Positions 9,401 to 16,362 are shown, counted from the first letter of the stretch. The stretch: 22,652 nucleotides of DNA from Symbiodinium natans (GCA_905221605.1 CAJNDS010002238.1:442501-465152); one strand, 5' to 3'. Numbers and translations are program-made. Notes: a model not told the origin generated them from the sequence alone.

Positions 9401-11722
9401 AAACTCCCCGAAGATGAGGCCTTTTTGCGCCCCCTGGCATAACGCAGCCTCCTATATTACTACTATTTGCTTAAGAACCCCAAAAGAACCAAAAAGCATG
9501 ATCCCTATATTACCCTGTTTAAGGAAGAATCGTTTCTATTTTGTTCGGTGTCCTTAAGCCATTAGTAGATTATGTTCATGTGGAGAACTTGCCAGATAGT
9601 AGGGATTGTAGGCTCTGGAAGTGATACTGAGACCCAGCGCCCTTAAGACTCCCCCCAACACTAAGCCCCACTCCATGCGCCAGACTCTCACCTAACCAAC
9701 CTAGCCCACAGGCCCCCGCCCGGCTGCCAAGGGACAGTCCCTAAAGGGCCTAGTTATTAATAACACTAATACTAATATTATTAATAGTAGTATGAGTAAC
9801 AATGATAATAGTAATATCAATAATAATCATAATAATATTCATAACAATAGTATTAATAATAATATTCAAAATAAAAGATAATATTTTAGGGTTCCGTAGG
9901 GCTTCGGCAAGTTGGTCTACGTGGTCTTAGGGGTTCAGAGGCTTCCTGGTTGAGGCGTTTCGTTGGGGATGTAACCCCTGCTATTGCCCGAAGAGTTTGC
10001 CCTAAACCCTAAACCCTAAACCCTAAACCCTAAACCCTAAACCCTAAACCCTAAACCCTAAACCCTAAACCCTAAACCCTAAACCCTAAACCCTTTTAGA
10101 TGGGAGCTCCCAGGTTCTCACGACGTTCCGCCCCGAGATCATTGAAACCGCAGACCGTTTCTACCGCGTGTGCGCGACATGGGCGGGGTCGTGGACTGCA
10201 AAGTTCCCCGAAGCTCAGAATTACTACTGCCCAGAAAAGGCCATAAGAGGCCCATATGCCCCTTTAACTTTGGTGAGGTTGCCTCATCAATGCCTTCAAC
10301 AAGCAAGGGTAGCCTTTCTTTGCTAGGTTGCTTTGGGGTCCCAGATCATGCTTGAGGGTTTCGACTACCTCGTCCCCTCAACCATCCCAGAGACTGCGTT
10401 GATGTAGAAGGGTGGTCTAGGACTCCGAGTCGGCGCCGAGCTAGACGCGTTCTGGAGGGCCACTGGAGGAACCTAAAGGAGGGATCGTAGGATGTAGTTG
10501 TGTCACGTCGCTCTGCCTGTGGAAGGAAGGTTCGCACATTCGCTGCACCGGTCTCTCTTGTCCCCCTGAGGGAGGTCATGGGCAAAAAAAACTAAGGACC
10601 CTGAACCCTATAACAAGCCCCCCCCCCTCCCCCCTTTTGTTGAAAAAGGCCTTGGATCATCATCAGGACACTCAACCCTGATCTCTACCTGTAGTGAGCC
10701 TTGCCGCAGAAAATAGAACGTATCCAAGAGGCACTAAACCCGGAACTCTAAACCCCACGACTGCGTCAGGTACATGAAGAACCGTGTCAGCCGCATCGAG
10801 AGTGTGCGGGGCTCGGGCCAGCTCTCGGGCCGGGGCTTTCAAAAGAAACCCTAAAAAAGGAACCCTAAACGCCAAACCCTAAACCCTAAACCCTAAACCC
10901 TAAACCCTAAAGCTTAAACCTACGACAAAGCAGGTTTGAGGCTTCTGAAGGTGTTGTTCAAAATGCCCGACCCCAAGAGAAGCACCTTGCGGTTCCCTGT
11001 TTTTTTTTTTTCAAGTGTTCCCGTGTTAAGGGATTGCCTGTAATGCCCGAAGCCCGAAGCCCTAAATCCTAAACCCTAAACCCTAAACCCTAAATCCTAA
11101 ACCCTAAACCCTAAACCCTAAACCCTAAACCTTAACCCTTAAAACTAAGCTCCAAACTCCTAAACCCCAAGCTCAGTCCTTAAAGTCGATTTCAGTGACA
11201 GCTCGATCTCACAATGGTGAAGTGCTGAACCTTGAGAGCCCCCAAAACAGTTGGTCTGCTTTAGGGTTTACGGTGTAGGGTAGGGTGTCCCTAAACTAGG
11301 GGTTTAGGGTTTAGGGTTTAGGGTTTAGGGTTTAGGGTTTTGGCTGAGTTGTTTCAGGGTTTCCTTTTCCTAAACCAGGGCTCTAACTTTTCGACCCTGA
11401 GACACCCTAGACCCAAGCACCACCCGCAGCCCGAAACCCTCAAACCCTACATAGACCATGAACCCGACAAGCCCTACTAAGGCCCTACTAATCCTAAACC
11501 CTAAACCCTATAATAAGCCCCCTACTAAGGCCCTACTAGTCCTAAACCCTAAACCTAAAAGCCCTATTGAAACCCTATTACTCCTAAACCCTAAACCCTA
11601 AACCCTATTACTCCTAAACCCTAAACCCTATAAGCCCTATTGAAACCCTATTACTCCTAAACCTGTGAAGAAGAAGATACCAGGTGGCGCGCGCGGAGGC
11701 CCGAAAGGTGATCGAGGACCCG
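448..11722 (+). CDS. SMC3: SMC3, cohesin core ATPase: 3' portion of a multi-exon gene
   Basis: SMC3 pairs with SMC1 to form the cohesin ring that holds sister chromatids and extrudes loops in the nucleus. Twelve to thirteen short + strand exons read in family order: end of the C-terminal coiled coil (FMSSVDAQK, then EETMRQTLDRV, then DKHFQEIFADL), the VAGGVGKLRMM strand, RGVRIEVSFTGQ, the ABC signature in PQLSGGQKTVV, AIALVFAIQRLEP, Walker B and D-loop in FYLFDEIDAALDAQY, LLAKDARNAQM, the switch TTFRPEIIETADRFYRV, YMKNRVSRIES and VARAEARKVIE. Each block aligns without gaps to remembered animal and plant SMC3, and split codons are rebuilt at three junctions. The N-terminal lobe, hinge and most of the coil are off-window. 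Coding is about 5% of the span. Exact donors were chosen to preserve family length. The 3' end is uncertain. Naming as SMC3 rather than SMC1/2/4 rests on the TTFRPE and ADRFY motifs. Confidence 0.95.
481..1036 (+). other. SMC3 intron (GA-AG) with telomeric arrays
   Basis: Contains a run of 16 G (501-516), a long CCCTAAA array (534-872), a short unique segment, and a second CCCTAAA array (964-1017) ending 19 nt before the acceptor. No other gene is seen. Confidence 0.65.
534..872 (-). repeat. longest CCCTAAA array of the window
   Basis: About 45 units with only a few interruptions (CCCTCTA, CCCTACA, CCCTTCC). Confidence 0.97.
1037..1069 (+). CDS. SMC3: SMC3 exon b
   Basis: Reads EETMRQTLDRV, matching the conserved SMC3 helix (human YEAIQLTFKQV) residue for residue in length. 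The acceptor is TTCAG at 1032-1036. The donor is GC at 1070, which keeps the valine; a GT at 1067 would lose one residue. Exon length is 33 nt, phase 0 to 0. Confidence 0.8.
1070..1281 (+). other. SMC3 intron (GC-AG)
   Basis: The shortest intron of the gene (212 nt). Holds a CCCTAAA/CCCTAAG tract at 1160-1216, which ends 65 nt before the acceptor. Confidence 0.65.
1282..1314 (+). CDS. SMC3: SMC3 exon c
   Basis: Reads DKHFQEIFADL, matching the SMC3 motif SKNFSEVFQKL that precedes the LVPGG strand. AG acceptor at 1280-1281 and GT donor at 1315 (CTG|GTCACC). 33 nt, phase 0 to 0. A TTTAGGG array starts about 23 nt after the donor. Confidence 0.88.
1337..1404 (+). repeat. TTTAGGG telomeric-type array
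   Basis: Perfect TTTAGGG units grade into TTTTAGGGG-like degenerate units. Immediately downstream of the exon c donor. Confidence 0.95.
1502..1597 (+). repeat. TTTAGGG telomeric-type array
   Basis: About 13 perfect tandem heptamers, G-strand on +. Ends about 20 nt before the acceptor of the orphan exon-like segment. Confidence 0.97.
1619..1737 (+). pseudogene. orphan exon-like coding fragment inside an SMC3 intron
   Basis: A GC-rich open stretch between an AG (1617-1618) and a strong GT donor (CCG|GTGAGG at 1738). The open frame contains ALKLEPENRLSECGQKY and LAGYYFKLDDPP, which look like real protein. It has no SMC3 counterpart, and its entry phase (2 nt of a codon) does not fit the phase-0 exit of exon c, so it is unlikely to be a constitutive SMC3 exon. 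It could be a captured exon, a decayed copy from another gene, or chance. Not recognised. Confidence 0.4.
3241..3359 (-). repeat. CCCTAAA telomeric-type array
   Basis: C-strand of the telomere unit on +, degenerate at its left end and perfect at its right. Ends 20 nt before the exon d acceptor. Confidence 0.96.
3380..3442 (+). CDS. SMC3: SMC3 exon d (LVPGG strand)
   Basis: Reads VAGGVGKLRMMNASDRVIDPE. With the preceding leucine it matches the SMC3 LVPGG..LVM motif at the start of the C-terminal ATPase head. AG acceptor at 3378-3379. The likely donor is GT at 3443 (GAG|GTGTGG); an earlier GT at 3428 is possible. The end falls in the variable acidic linker of the family, so the 3' edge is less certain than the 5' edge. 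A TTTAGGG array begins 16 nt after the donor. Confidence 0.85.
3458..3563 (+). repeat. TTTAGGG telomeric-type array
   Basis: About 14 G-strand heptamers, interrupted once by TTTATAGAGGG. It lies opposite in orientation to the array just upstream of exon d, so the exon is flanked by an inverted pair. Confidence 0.97.
4316..4331. other. perfect 16-bp palindrome
   Basis: GTGGTTGTACAACCAC is its own reverse complement. Lies in a unique part of an SMC3 intron; function unknown. Confidence 0.6.
4963..5020 (-). repeat. degenerate CCCTAAA tract
   Basis: CCCTAAA units mixed with CCCTCAT, CCCTCAA and CCCTAGC variants, ending at the acceptor of the candidate exon e. Confidence 0.85.
5023..5043 (+). 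CDS. SMC3: candidate SMC3 exon e (variable linker)
   Basis: Starts after CCCTCAG (5021-5022) in phase 0 and reads LEKCTNE before a GTGAAT donor at 5044. An alternative GA donor at 5069 would extend it through VNVLELEGG but break phase with the next exon. It falls in the part of SMC3 that differs between lineages, so homology gives no support. The only evidence is phase, splice signals, and CCCTAAA/TTTAGGG tracts on either side. Confidence 0.4.
5044..5708 (+). other. SMC3 intron
   Basis: TTTAGGG tract at 5173-5218 and short degenerate CCCTAAA tract at 5643-5685 before the acceptor. The interior is unique with no gene seen. If candidate exon e is false, the intron begins at 3443. Confidence 0.5.
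5709..5756 (+). CDS. SMC3: SMC3 exon f (VSFTG strand)
   Basis: Reads EMTTRGVRIEVSFTGQ. The RGVRIEVSFTGQ part matches the SMC3 strand TGVGIRVSFTGK directly before the signature motif. AG acceptor at 5707-5708; the exact 5' edge is in the variable linker. A GA donor at 5757 (CAG|GAACCT) gives the family spacing of nine residues between VSFTG and QLSGG once joined to exon g. Confidence 0.85.
5757..6575 (+). other. SMC3 intron (GA-AG)
   Basis: Holds CCCTAAA/CCCCAAA tracts at 6111-6164 and 6426-6556, the latter ending 19 nt before the acceptor. The rest is unique with degenerate GGGCTTAGG-type words near the donor. Confidence 0.65.
6426..6556 (-). repeat. CCCCAAA block grading into CCCTAAA/CCCTAAAG
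   Basis: About seven consecutive CCCCAAA variant heptamers are followed by CCCTAAAG and CCCTAAA units. The clustering of one variant suggests local unit expansion. Confidence 0.93.
6576..6629 (+). CDS. SMC3: SMC3 exon g (ABC signature motif)
   Basis: Reads SSSFLTMPQLSGGQKTVV. LSGGQK is the invariant ABC signature loop that contacts the ATP gamma-phosphate held by SMC1. Acceptor CCAG at 6572-6575. Donor GC at 6630 (GTC|GCCCGG), fixed by the alignment of the next exon (VV then AIALVFAIQ). A TTTAGGG array begins about 50 nt after the donor. Confidence 0.92.
6680..6740 (+). repeat. TTTAGGG/TTTGGGG array
   Basis: TTTAGGG units with three consecutive TTTGGGG variants in the middle. Confidence 0.93.
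7021..7086 (+). repeat. TTTAGGG array before an acceptor
   Basis: Near-perfect G-strand heptamers ending 25 nt before the exon h acceptor, an exception to the C-strand rule. Confidence 0.96.
7112..7150 (+). CDS. SMC3: SMC3 exon h
   Basis: Reads AIALVFAIQRLEP, matching the helix ALALIFAIQKCDP that follows the signature motif. AG acceptor at 7110-7111 and canonical GT donor at 7151 (CCT|GTAGGG). 39 nt, phase 0 to 0. Confidence 0.94.
7151..8190 (+). other. SMC3 intron (GT-AG)
   Basis: Mostly unique sequence, including TCGTTCG-rich words near 7687-7725. A CCCCAAA/CCCTAAA array at 8079-8173 ends 17 nt before the acceptor. No gene is seen in the interior. Confidence 0.75.
8079..8173 (-). repeat. 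CCCCAAA then CCCTAAA array
   Basis: About seven CCCCAAA units followed by about six CCCTAAA units, with a sharp switch between the two variants. Confidence 0.96.
8191..8258 (+). CDS. SMC3: SMC3 exon i (Walker B and D-loop)
   Basis: Reads APFYLFDEIDAALDAQYR and then TAVA plus two bases of an arginine codon. FYLFDEID carries the Walker B aspartate and catalytic glutamate, and ALDA is the D-loop; all key residues are present. Acceptor CCCCCAAG at 8183-8190. Donor GC at 8259 (GCGAG|GCTCGG). The split AG joins the first G of the next exon to make AGG (Arg), exactly restoring family length. Confidence 0.97.
8259..9014 (+). other. SMC3 intron (GC-AG) with inverted telomeric ends
   Basis: A large G-strand array with TTAGGGC and TTCGGGC variants (8263-8446) starts about 5 nt inside the intron. 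The C-strand array 8902-8959 lies 55 nt before the acceptor. The interior is unique, with one short GGGTTTAGGG patch at 8665-8685. Confidence 0.75.
8263..8446 (+). repeat. TTTAGGG array with TTAGGGC/TTCGGGC variant blocks
   Basis: Canonical units flank runs of GGGCTTA and a block of GGGCTTC units near 8331-8360. Variant units occur in runs, not at random. Confidence 0.95.
9015..9048 (+). CDS. SMC3: SMC3 exon j
   Basis: One base completes the split Arg codon, followed by LLAKDARNAQM, aligning with human MIMELAVHAQF at equal length. AG acceptor at 9013-9014. GC donor at 9049 (ATG|GCGTCT). 34 nt, phase 2 to 0. Confidence 0.88.
9086..9254 (-). repeat. CCCTAAA telomeric-type array
   Basis: A degenerate start with CCCGAAA and CCCTGAA variants, then about 15 perfect units. 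Confidence 0.97.
9751..9887. repeat. AT-rich imperfect TAA/TAG trinucleotide island
   Basis: About 135 bp made almost only of A and T with TAA, TAG and ATA words, embedded in GC-neutral intron sequence. Imperfect microsatellite. Confidence 0.85.
10000..10094 (-). repeat. CCCTAAA telomeric-type array
   Basis: About 13 perfect units ending 19 nt before the exon k acceptor. Confidence 0.97.
10114..10169 (+). CDS. SMC3: SMC3 exon k (switch motif TTFRPE)
   Basis: Reads VLTTFRPEIIETADRFYR plus two bases of a valine codon, matching ITTTFRPELLESADKFYGV. TTFRPE occupies the H-loop/switch position, and this motif is diagnostic of SMC3. Acceptor CCCAG at 10109-10113. GT donor at 10170 (GT|GTGCGC); the split GT joins the following G to give Val. 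Confidence 0.97.
10170..10769 (+). other. SMC3 intron (GT-AG)
   Basis: Mostly unique sequence with an 18-base C/T run near 10617-10637 and only degenerate telomeric words (10737-10756) before the acceptor. The open frames here are not convincing. Confidence 0.7.
10770..10803 (+). CDS. SMC3: SMC3 exon l
   Basis: One base completes the split Val codon, then YMKNRVSRIES aligns with human KFRNKVSHIDV. Acceptor GTCAG at 10765-10769. GT donor at 10804 (AGT|GTGCGG). 34 nt, phase 2 to 0. Confidence 0.92.
10804..11683 (+). other. SMC3 intron (GT-AG)
   Basis: C-strand arrays at 10861-10911 and 11059-11143, a G-strand array at 11299-11341, and a higher-order CCCTACTAAGG/CCCTATTGAAA repeat at 11471-11660 leading to the acceptor. 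Confidence 0.7.
11471..11660 (-). repeat. higher-order repeat built from telomere-like words
   Basis: Two related units of about 40-50 bp alternate: CCCTACTAAGG with CCTAAACCCTAAACC, and CCCTATTGAAA with CCCTATTACTCCTAAACC. Each repeats two to three times. Confidence 0.85.
11684..11722 (+). CDS. SMC3: SMC3 exon m (C-terminal helix)
   Basis: Reads VARAEARKVIEDP, aligning with the last helix of SMC3 (human VITAEMAKDFVEDD). Acceptor ACCAG at 11679-11683. The 3' edge is open. A GA donor at 11717 (GAG|GACCCG) or a GC donor at 11723 would lead to a further exon. Reading through gives a TAA at 11774-11776 inside the telomeric array, with an unlikely tail. Confidence 0.85.
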
Positions 11723-11756
11723 GCACCATTGCTATTCCTGGGTTACTCTTGGGTCA

Positions 11757-11931
11757 CCCTAAACCCTAAACCCTAAGCCCTAAACCCTCAGCCCTACACC
11801 CTACACCCTAAGCCCTAAACCCTAAGCCCTAAACCCTAAACCCTAAACCCTAAACCCTAAACCCTAAACCCTAAACCCTAAACCCTAAACCCTAAACCCT
11901 AAACCCTAAACCCTAAACCCTAAACCCCGAA
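11757..11931 (-). repeat. CCCTAAA array
   Basis: Degenerate CCCTAAG, CCCTCAG and CCCTACA units, then about 15 perfect units. Confidence 0.96.
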
Positions 11932-12020
11932 CCCGCTTCTTTGTAAGCTTCGGCAGCTATCCCAAAGATCCGAGGCTTCCAAAAGTCACCAGCCAAGCGG
12001 TCACTTTTTGCGGACGTCAG

Positions 12021-12056
12021 TTCGTGACATCGGAGCAGACACTGGAGTGTGCCTGA
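12021..12056 (+). CDS. candidate last SMC3 exon, option 1
   Basis: After an AG at 12019-12020, phase 0 reads FVTSEQTLECA and then TGA. It would join in phase to exon m. Family C-termini are short and variable, so homology cannot decide between this and the option at 12710. Confidence 0.25.
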   Translation, partial: FVTSEQTLECA

Positions 12057-12604
12057 CTCGTACGTTGGCTCGGGAATTCCCTGTTTTAGGATTTAGGTTC
12101 TCCTTGTTAGCCCCATTACACCTTTATCAGCCCCTTTGAACCAAACACGGCACCTTTTTTATTCCTAGAATGAGCTCATACAAAGCCTCAACCCTTTATC
12201 TCTACGTGGTCACGTGTGCCTAGTCTGCCACAAAGAACAGGGCTTGGGAGTGTAGAAAGTAGTTCGGCTACAAAGTTCGCTCCCAACTCTTCTTTCAGCA
12301 AATGGCCCCCAGAGCTGCCATCATGTTCGCAACCTCCTTGTGCATTCTGCTGTGCCCAGAGGCAAGAGTGCCGTACATATCAATGTTTTTGGGCATGCTC
12401 ACAACAAACATGAATGCCGGTCAAACATCCTTTTGGCATTTTTTGTGCAAAGAGGCAAAAACGCTAAATACCCGTGTTTTTGGGCATGGTCGCCAGAGGA
12501 AAGGACGTTTTCATCCCCGAAAACAACCAGACCAACTAAGTACACTCCTCCCCCACATATGCCCTCAGCCCAAAAGCCTAAACGCGGAAGTTTCAGGAGC
12601 TAAA

Positions 12605-12696
12605 ACCTAAACCCTAAACCCTAAACCCTAAACCCTAAACCCTAAACCCTAAACCCTAAACCCTAAACCCTAAACCCTAAACCCTAAACCCTAAAC
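12605..12696 (-). repeat. CCCTAAA array
   Basis: About 13 perfect C-strand units ending 13 nt before the acceptor of the 12710 candidate exon. Confidence 0.97.
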
Positions 12697-12709
12697 TCCG
12701 AACGTTCAG

Positions 12710-12742
12710 GAGCAGACGCGCTTAGGCCAGGCGGAAGCGTGA
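12710..12742 (+). CDS. candidate last SMC3 exon, option 2
   Basis: After TTCAG (12705-12709) phase 0 reads EQTRLGQAEA and then TGA (33 nt in all). It lies behind a perfect CCCTAAA array and starts with G, as most SMC3 exons do. The stop overlaps a GTGAGT word at 12739, so it could instead be an internal exon of another transcript. Confidence 0.35.
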   Translation, partial: EQTRLGQAEA

Positions 12743-13476
12743 GTCTGCCAAGCGCTGGGAGCTAGGAGGGGAGCCTCGCACCCGCACACGACACACAACG
12801 ATTAGGGTTTAGGGATTAATTAGGGTTTAGGGTTTACGGTTTATGGGGTTTACATGGCTTGTTTTTCGGGTTTATAGACTGTTAGGGCTTAGGGTTTGGG
12901 ATGTTTCAGGGCTTCAGGCATTCAGGGTTTAGGCGGTTACAATTTGTGGATCGGTTGTTCGGCACATCCACCTTTATCAAGGTACACCGTTGCCCTCAAC
13001 TTCTAAACATCTTGCGGCACACCGCCCCGAGTATCAACCCGACCGCTTGATGGGGTTCCCTGAAAGCCCACCCTACTTCGGCGCGCGAGCACGAACCAAC
13101 ATCTCATAAATCGCCGATATACTAACTGAATCTAAAATGGCCCTCTTGGGGAAAGTTGCTTAGGAACCACAAGCGGAAGTAAAGGGCGAACAGCTGGGCT
13201 ATACTGGTCATGTTGGGATGGGGATGCGGTGGGCTTATAAGCAGAACTATAGGGGAAAGCTTGTTATCACCTACCACCTCGGACAAGCCTGAAACTTCAC
13301 AACTTAAACCCTCATGCCCTAAACCCCAATCATGAATGCTGTGTAGTCTAGGGTTGTACGGCTTAGCCCGAAAACCCTAAACCCTCAACACCAAACCCTA
13401 AACCCTAAACCCTAAATCCAAACCCTAAACCCTGGATACTAAAACCTAAACCCTAAACCCTAATGAGACCCAGAAG
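12743..13476. other. presumed intergenic region between SMC3 and the second gene
   Basis: Degenerate TTTAGGG tract near 12803-12845, unique sequence to about 13310, then a CCCTAAA tract (13373-13463). No promoter motif is recognised. Confidence 0.4.
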
Positions 13477-13544
13477 TCTCGACAGACCCCTCCAAGAGCA
13501 GCGAGCGCCCTTCGTTCCCTCAGCGCGCGGCCTGCGGGGAGCAG
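13477..13544 (+). CDS. candidate upstream exon of the second gene
   Basis: GC-rich segment between a C-strand array (ending about 13463) and a G-strand array (starting about 13608). It has a CAG|GTTCTT donor at 13545. One frame is basic and arginine-rich (ending RPAGS plus AG) and would join the next exon's first G to make Arg, giving RRGMGKKRKK in frame. The acceptor is AG at 13475-13476 or 13484-13485, both phase 0. A competing frame ends in a stop just past the donor. Confidence 0.4.
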
Positions 13545-13607
13545 GTTCTTTGAGGGGCGGGGCCGGAAAAAAAGGAGCCCAGCCTGCGTGGTGTTGGGGT
13601 TCAGGGT

Positions 13608-13690
13608 TTAGGGTTTAGGGTTCAGGGTTCAGGGTTCAGGGTTCAGGGTTCAGGGTTTAGTGTTTAGGGTTTAGGGTTTAGGGTTGAGGG
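13608..13690 (+). repeat. TTTAGGG array with a GGGTTCA block
   Basis: Six or so consecutive GGGTTCA variant units sit inside canonical units. Confidence 0.94.
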
Positions 13691-14458
13691 CATCTGAACT
13701 TAGGCCTGTATCGTTTAGTTAGGGTTTAGGCTTGCGTAGGGTTTAAGGTTTAGGGCTGTAGGGTTTGGGAGCCACTTTCCTCCAAACGACGTGGGCGTTC
13801 ACTGTGCGGTGTCTCATTTCGTAATTACCCGCCTGCGGAACACGTGGCAAGGGCCTCAGACTCTAGCGACACGCGCTGAGGACAATGCAGTTCCAATGCA
13901 GAGTCACTTATAAAGCCTAAGCCTAAACCCTGAATCCTAAACCCTAAACCCTAAACCCCAAACCTTGACCCTAAACCCTTCAAACCCTGACCCCTCCAAC
14001 CTTGAAATTCATGAAGCGGCTTTTGGGGCTTTTTGGGGGGTTTTAGGGAACCCCGAATCCGAACTAAATATGGGCTCAAACCATCATCTTACTTGTTGGC
14101 TGGGCCCGGCGTGCACGTCTGAAGCAAGTGCTGGATAGCCGCGCGTGCGGGGCACAGGCAGGAGGGAGTTAGTCTCAGGGCTTCAGAACTAAACCCTAAA
14201 CCCTAATCCCTAAATCCTTAACCCTAAACCCCCCTAAATCCCCCAAACCTTAAACTCCATCCCTAAAACCTACAGGAAGACCGGAGCCCAAATCCTGTCT
14301 GGGAGGGCAGGGCCTGGAAGTTTCCGTTTTTGGAGGTTCGAGCTTCCATTCTTCGAGGACAGGGTCTCTGGGCATAGGGCTCAACGCTCTTAAACCCTTA
14401 ACCCTAAGCCCTAAGCCCTAAACCCTAAACTCCCCTAAACCCGGTATGTCTAGCGCAG
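13691..14458. other. region upstream of the confident first exon of gene 2
   Basis: Degenerate CCCTAAA tracts at 13914-13990, 14186-14260 and 14390-14441, with unique DNA between. It would be an intron if the 13477 exon is real, otherwise 5' flank. No gene is seen. Confidence 0.5.
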
Positions 14459-14510
14459 GCGCGGCATGGGAAAGAAGAGAAAGAAGAGCTCGTCCTCCTC
14501 GGACTCGGAC
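14459..14510 (+). CDS. gene 2, first confident exon (ATG at 14466)
   Basis: An AG acceptor at 14457-14458 is followed by seven bases and ATG, then MGKKRKKSSSSSDSD. Such a short leader would suit a dinoflagellate trans-splicing acceptor. The bases before the ATG are also open in frame, so an internal exon is equally possible. A GC donor at 14511 (GAC|GCCAGC) keeps phase 0 with the next exon. Reading through reaches TAA at 14535. Confidence 0.7.
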
Positions 14511-16309
14511 GCCAGCTCCCTGATTCGGGGCCGTTAAGGGTTTAGGGTTTTGGGTTTAGGGTTTAGGGTTTAGGGTTTAGATTTAGGGTTTGGGTTTCTT
14601 GGGGCAGCGCAGCAGCCGAATACTGTTATTGAGCATCTTGCTTGGTCATGTTATGCACCCTTGGAGGACATTCTTGAACCCTAAACCAACCCCCAACCCA
14701 AAACCCTAAACCCTAAACCCTAAACCCTAAACCCTAAACACTTTGCACGCATGGGACAGTTCATGGCGTGCACCTTTGTGCTTGCGGATCCGGACTAGTA
14801 ATCATAAGAAGAATAGTAATAAGAACGAATATTATTATTACTACTACTGGTATGATTATTGTTAGTAGTAAGATGATGATTATTGTTATGATTGTATGTT
14901 TTGTATAACTTCTGGGACCGCCGACCTCTTATGCACCCCCTAGCCCGAAAGCCTAAACTCGAAACCCTAAATCCTAAACCCTGAGCCTAAACCCTACTTG
15001 CAAGCTCTTTTGACTTTGTAAGTCTACTTAGTATCCCCCAGAAACCCTCTTACAGTCCCCACAACTCACCTTACTAACCCGACTTACTAAGTCAAAAGGG
15101 CTCCAAGTACCACCTCAACTCCCGACCTTTCTCGGGTTTGGTCAGCAGAGGCCAATCATGCGACCCTAAACCCTAAACCCTAAACCCGAAACCCGAAACC
15201 CTAAACCCGAAACCCTAAACCCTAAACCCTAAACCCTAAGCCACTCAGCAACCCTAAGATCGACACCCCGAAGCCCCGCCACGCCCGGTACAACCCCACA
15301 CCTCTTTAGTGATGATGAGCATTCTTCAGCCCTAAGCCACCCCAAAGCCCTTAACCCCTCAACGGCCTAACTCCCTTAACGGCTTGACAGCACTAAACCC
15401 TAAACCCTAAACCCTAAACCCTAAACCCTAAACCCTAAACCCTAAACCCTAAACCCTAAACCCTAAACCCTAAACCCTAAACCCTAAACCCTAAACCCCA
15501 AACCCGCCACCCCACTCTCTTGTGTTTTGGGGTAGGCGGGCGCTGGTCGAGCGCTCAGTGAGACCCTGCAGGGACCCCCACGGCGCGCAACCGAGCAACC
15601 AAAACCCCAGGCTGTCCGCGCATTGGGTGGCCCCTAAGAAAGCCCTGGAAACCCCTGGGTCCTGAACCCCGTGTGCTGGGCTGCCCCTGGCCTTGTCCTG
15701 GCACTGCTGCAGCTTTGTGCCTGGTCCACGCACCTTGTGGAGGTTCCCAAAAGGGCGTGAGTGCTGACTCATGTGATGCTTTGTAAAAGAATTAAAGGTC
15801 TTGACTCCTTGAGAGTTGTAAGTGGGCGGTCTTGGGGTGGGTAGGTCTGCAGACTACCGCGCGCTCCCAAAGCGCCCTAAACCCTAAACCCTAAACCCTA
15901 GACCCTAAACCCTAAACCCTAAACCCTGAACCCTGAACCCTGAACCCTGAACCCTGAACCCTGAACCCTGAACCCTAAACCCTAACTCCCTCAACGCTTT
16001 AGCCCCAACGCCCTCAAGCCTGGCACTGCTGCGCCGAGTCGGACAGCGCGCCTGAGCCGGCGGAGGACAAGAAACAGAAGAAGGGGGCGCCGAAGGCGGG
16101 TGGGTTTGGGGTTTGATCTGTAAACCTAGAAACCTTGCAAGCTCTTCACCCTACAATATAGTACACTTATTATACAGATGTATATGCATGTATGTATATA
16201 TATATATGTGTGGGTATATATATATACACATATGTATGAATATATGCATCGATGTATATATATATATAAAGAAATAACTATACATATAAATGGAAATAAA
16301 TAAATAAAC

Positions 16310-16362
<53 letters not shown>

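Larger units (their letters stand above)
9049..10113 (+). other. SMC3 intron (GC-AG)
   Basis: C-strand arrays lie at both ends (9086-9254 and 10000-10094), with an AT-rich trinucleotide island at 9751-9887. The last array ends 19 nt before the acceptor. No gene is seen. Confidence 0.75.
14511..16038 (+). other. gene 2 intron (GC-AG) with inverted telomeric ends
   Basis: G-strand array at 14537-14600 near the donor and C-strand arrays at 14678-14739, 15164-15240, 15393-15505 and 15876-15985. AT-rich trinucleotide island at 14794-14910. The segment 15506-15875 is unique; its 93-codon reverse-strand frame is not recognised and is probably chance. Confidence 0.6.

Noticed and set aside
12216-12610. 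Three overlapping forward ORFs
   Set aside because: Three frames open together in the same segment, no splice-like bracketing, no recognised protein.
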